32,715 bases of DNA from Brevundimonas sp. (GTDB taxonomy: Bacteria > Pseudomonadota > Alphaproteobacteria > Caulobacterales > Caulobacteraceae). This document shows positions 30,114 through 32,715 of this stretch, one piece after another; position 1 is the stretch's first letter; every line of letters starts with the position of its first letter. The stretch covers positions 1 through 32,715 of the forward strand of contig NZ_JANJTL010000169.1 of the NCBI RefSeq assembly GCF_024711105.1. The letters run 5' to 3'. The notes beneath the pieces are model-generated. The model was not told the DNA's origin and did not search any database. It saw nothing but the letters and a program-made list of their open reading frames with translations. Both the position numbers and the translations under genes were made by a program.

Positions 30114-31283
30114 TCAGGCGTTCCCCTCGGTCCCCGTCAGGTCCGTCCAGAAGCGCTTGGCCTTCTTGAAGAAGCCGGCGTGCTTGGGATGCTGGCGCTC
30201 GCCGCAGGTTTCGCCGAGCTCGCGCAGCAGCTCCTTCTGGCGGGGCGTGAGGTTGGTGGGGGTCTCGACGAACAGTTCGACGACCAGGTCGCCCCGGCGG
30301 CGGCCCTGGAGGTCGGGCATGCCCTTGCCCTTGATGCGCACCGTCTTCCCGGTCTGGGCGCCCTCCGGCACCTCGACCGAGGCTCGGCACTGGCCATCGC
30401 AGGCCTCCGAGGACAGGCAGGGCGCCTCGATCTCGCCGCCGAGCGCGGCCGTCGCCATCGGCACCGGCACGGTGCACAACAGGTCCAGCCCGTCGCGCTC
30501 GAACAGCTCGTGGGGCTTTACCGACAGGAAGACATAGAGGTCGCCGCGCGGCCCGCCGCGCCGGCCGACATCGCCTTCGCCCGCCAGGCGGATGCGGGAG
30601 CCGTCGTCGACGCCGGCGGGAATCTTCAGCGCCATGCGGCGCGTCTTGCGAACCTGGCCGCGGCCGTGACACGCCGTGCAGGGCTCGGCGATGACCTTGC
30701 CCTGGCCGCCGCAGCGCGGGCAGGTCCGCTCGACCTGGAAAAAGCCGTTGGCCTGGCGCACGCGGCCATGGCCGCCGCAGGTGGCGCACTGGGTCGGCTG
30801 GGAGCCCGGCTTGGCGCCCGAACCCTCGCAGGGCTCGCAGACGGCGGCCGAGGCTACGTCGATCTCGACCTCGGCACCGCGATAGGCCTGCTCCAGGCTG
30901 ATCTCCAGGTCGTGGCGCAGGTCCGCGCCCCGCTGCGGCCCGGCCGAGCGCTGCTGGGCGGCCCGGTTGAACATGTCACCGAAGACGTCGCCGAACACCT
31001 CGGAGAAGATGTCGTTGACGTTGTCGAAGCCGCGCGCGCCGCCGAAGCCGCCGGCGCCGTTCACGCCCGCGTGGCCGAAGCGGTCATAGGCCGCCCGCTT
31101 GTCCGGATCGGACAGGACGGAATAGGCTTCGTTGATTTCCTTGAACTTGGCGGCGGAGTTCTCACAGCCGCCGTTGCGGTCTGGATGGTGCTCCATCGCG
31201 GCCTTGCGGAACGCCGCCTTGAGCGCCGCTGCGTCGACCGACCGGTCGACTCCCAGCGTCTGATAGTAGTCCTGCGTCGCCAT
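30114..31283 (-). CDS. dnaJ: Molecular chaperone DnaJ (Hsp40)
   Basis: DnaJ is the co-chaperone that delivers clients to DnaK and stimulates its ATPase. The 389-residue protein is full length: J-domain with HPD at 33-35, Gly/Phe-rich region (about 71-108), four CxxCxGxG zinc-finger repeats (Cys149/152, 166/169, 188/191, 202/205), and the substrate-binding C-terminal domains with the LKGKGMP-type motif (IKGKGMPDL). An unusual feature is three extra cysteines (289, 295, 299) in CLSSEACDGQC, where most DnaJ have a short loop. It is 59 bp downstream of dnaK with a hairpin between, the usual dnaK-dnaJ order. The start is ATG 31283; its ribosome site is not strong. Confidence 0.96.
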   Translation of the reverse strand: MATQDYYQTLGVDRSVDAAALKAAFRKAAMEHHPDRNGGCENSAAKFKEINEAYSVLSDPDKRAAYDRFGHAGVNGAGGFGGARGFDNVNDIFSEVFGDVFGDMFNRAAQQRSAGPQRGADLRHDLEISLEQAYRGAEVEIDVASAAVCEPCEGSGAKPGSQPTQCATCGGHGRVRQANGFFQVERTCPRCGGQGKVIAEPCTACHGRGQVRKTRRMALKIPAGVDDGSRIRLAGEGDVGRRGGPRGDLYVFLSVKPHELFERDGLDLLCTVPVPMATAALGGEIEAPCLSSEACDGQCRASVEVPEGAQTGKTVRIKGKGMPDLQGRRRGDLVVELFVETPTNLTPRQKELLRELGETCGERQHPKHAGFFKKAKRFWTDLTGTEGNA

Positions 31284-31307
31284 AACCCGTTACGCCCCAA
31301 TCAGGTC

Positions 31308-31336
31308 GGCGCCCCCGCCCGAAAGCGGGGGGCGCC
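31308..31336 (-). promoter_or_regulatory. Hairpin in the dnaK-dnaJ intergenic region
   Basis: CCCCCGC, loop CCGAAA, GCGGGGG forms a 7-bp stem, extended by a 4-bp GGCG/CGCC arm after a one-base bulge. It fills half the 59-bp gap. No U-run follows, so it may be an attenuator or processing/stability element that lowers dnaJ relative to dnaK. Confidence 0.5.
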
Positions 31337-31342
31337 AGAACC

Positions 31343-32715
<1,373 letters not shown>

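Overview
The window is very GC-rich, almost gap-free chromosomal DNA from an alphaproteobacterium. The gene families (RegB/RegA/SenC, MmcB with a GTTC-N7-GTTC SOS box, EcfG-type promoter motifs, POT peptide transporters, UdgX fused to DUF4130) and the protein sequences fit Caulobacteraceae, perhaps a Brevundimonas-like genus. The genus is an inference, not a measurement. I see no prophage, insertion sequence, CRISPR array, tRNA or rRNA. No stretch over 300 bases lacks a gene.

Layout. (1) 1-993: 3' part of a DUF4130-UdgX uracil-DNA glycosylase fusion, then a ROK sugar kinase (1011-1928). (2) 1884-5865, minus strand: a tightly coupled otsB - GH15 glycosidase - otsA trehalose operon whose genes overlap by 4 bp (GTGA, ATGA). 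(3) 5969-10329: bacterial end joining. ligD is divergent from otsB and convergent with ku; upstream of ku lie a DUF1801 gene and a 65-residue membrane protein. The 103-bp otsB/ligD gap carries two opposed motifs resembling promoters of the general-stress sigma factor EcfG. (4) 10388-17311, minus strand: a class A penicillin-binding protein, a lipoprotein alpha/beta hydrolase and two tandem POT peptide transporters. (5) 17480-19832: an outer-membrane beta-barrel protein with a strong terminator hairpin, then a SelO-type AMPylase. (6) 19840-23481: a MerR-family regulator behind its own dyad operator, 2 bp ahead of an acyl-CoA dehydrogenase, then an intergenic repeat and a second acyl-CoA dehydrogenase. 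(7) 23478-25274, minus strand: SCO1/SenC, ferredoxin-NADP reductase and chorismate mutase, divergent by 45 bp from the redox two-component system regB-regA (25320-27265). (8) 27262-28339: SOS-type mmcB, a possible micro-ORF and an exported lipocalin. (9) 28495-32715: xseA, an intergenic palindromic repeat, and dnaJ with the 3' three-quarters of dnaK.

How the parts work together. Several blocks concern genome maintenance and stress: UdgX, LigD/Ku, MmcB, XseA, DnaK/DnaJ, trehalose. A shared stress promoter region would tie osmoprotectant synthesis to double-strand-break repair. RegB/RegA with SenC is a redox and respiratory control locus. The MerR/acyl-CoA dehydrogenase cluster looks like locally autoregulated acyl-CoA catabolism.

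No wholly new system is evident. The most interesting signals are regulatory or architectural: the opposed EcfG-like promoters, three convergent gene pairs that each end in one shared CTAG, the LexA box at mmcB, the MerR dyad, a two-copy intergenic repeat, and an xseA gene without a canonical start upstream of its conserved N-terminus.
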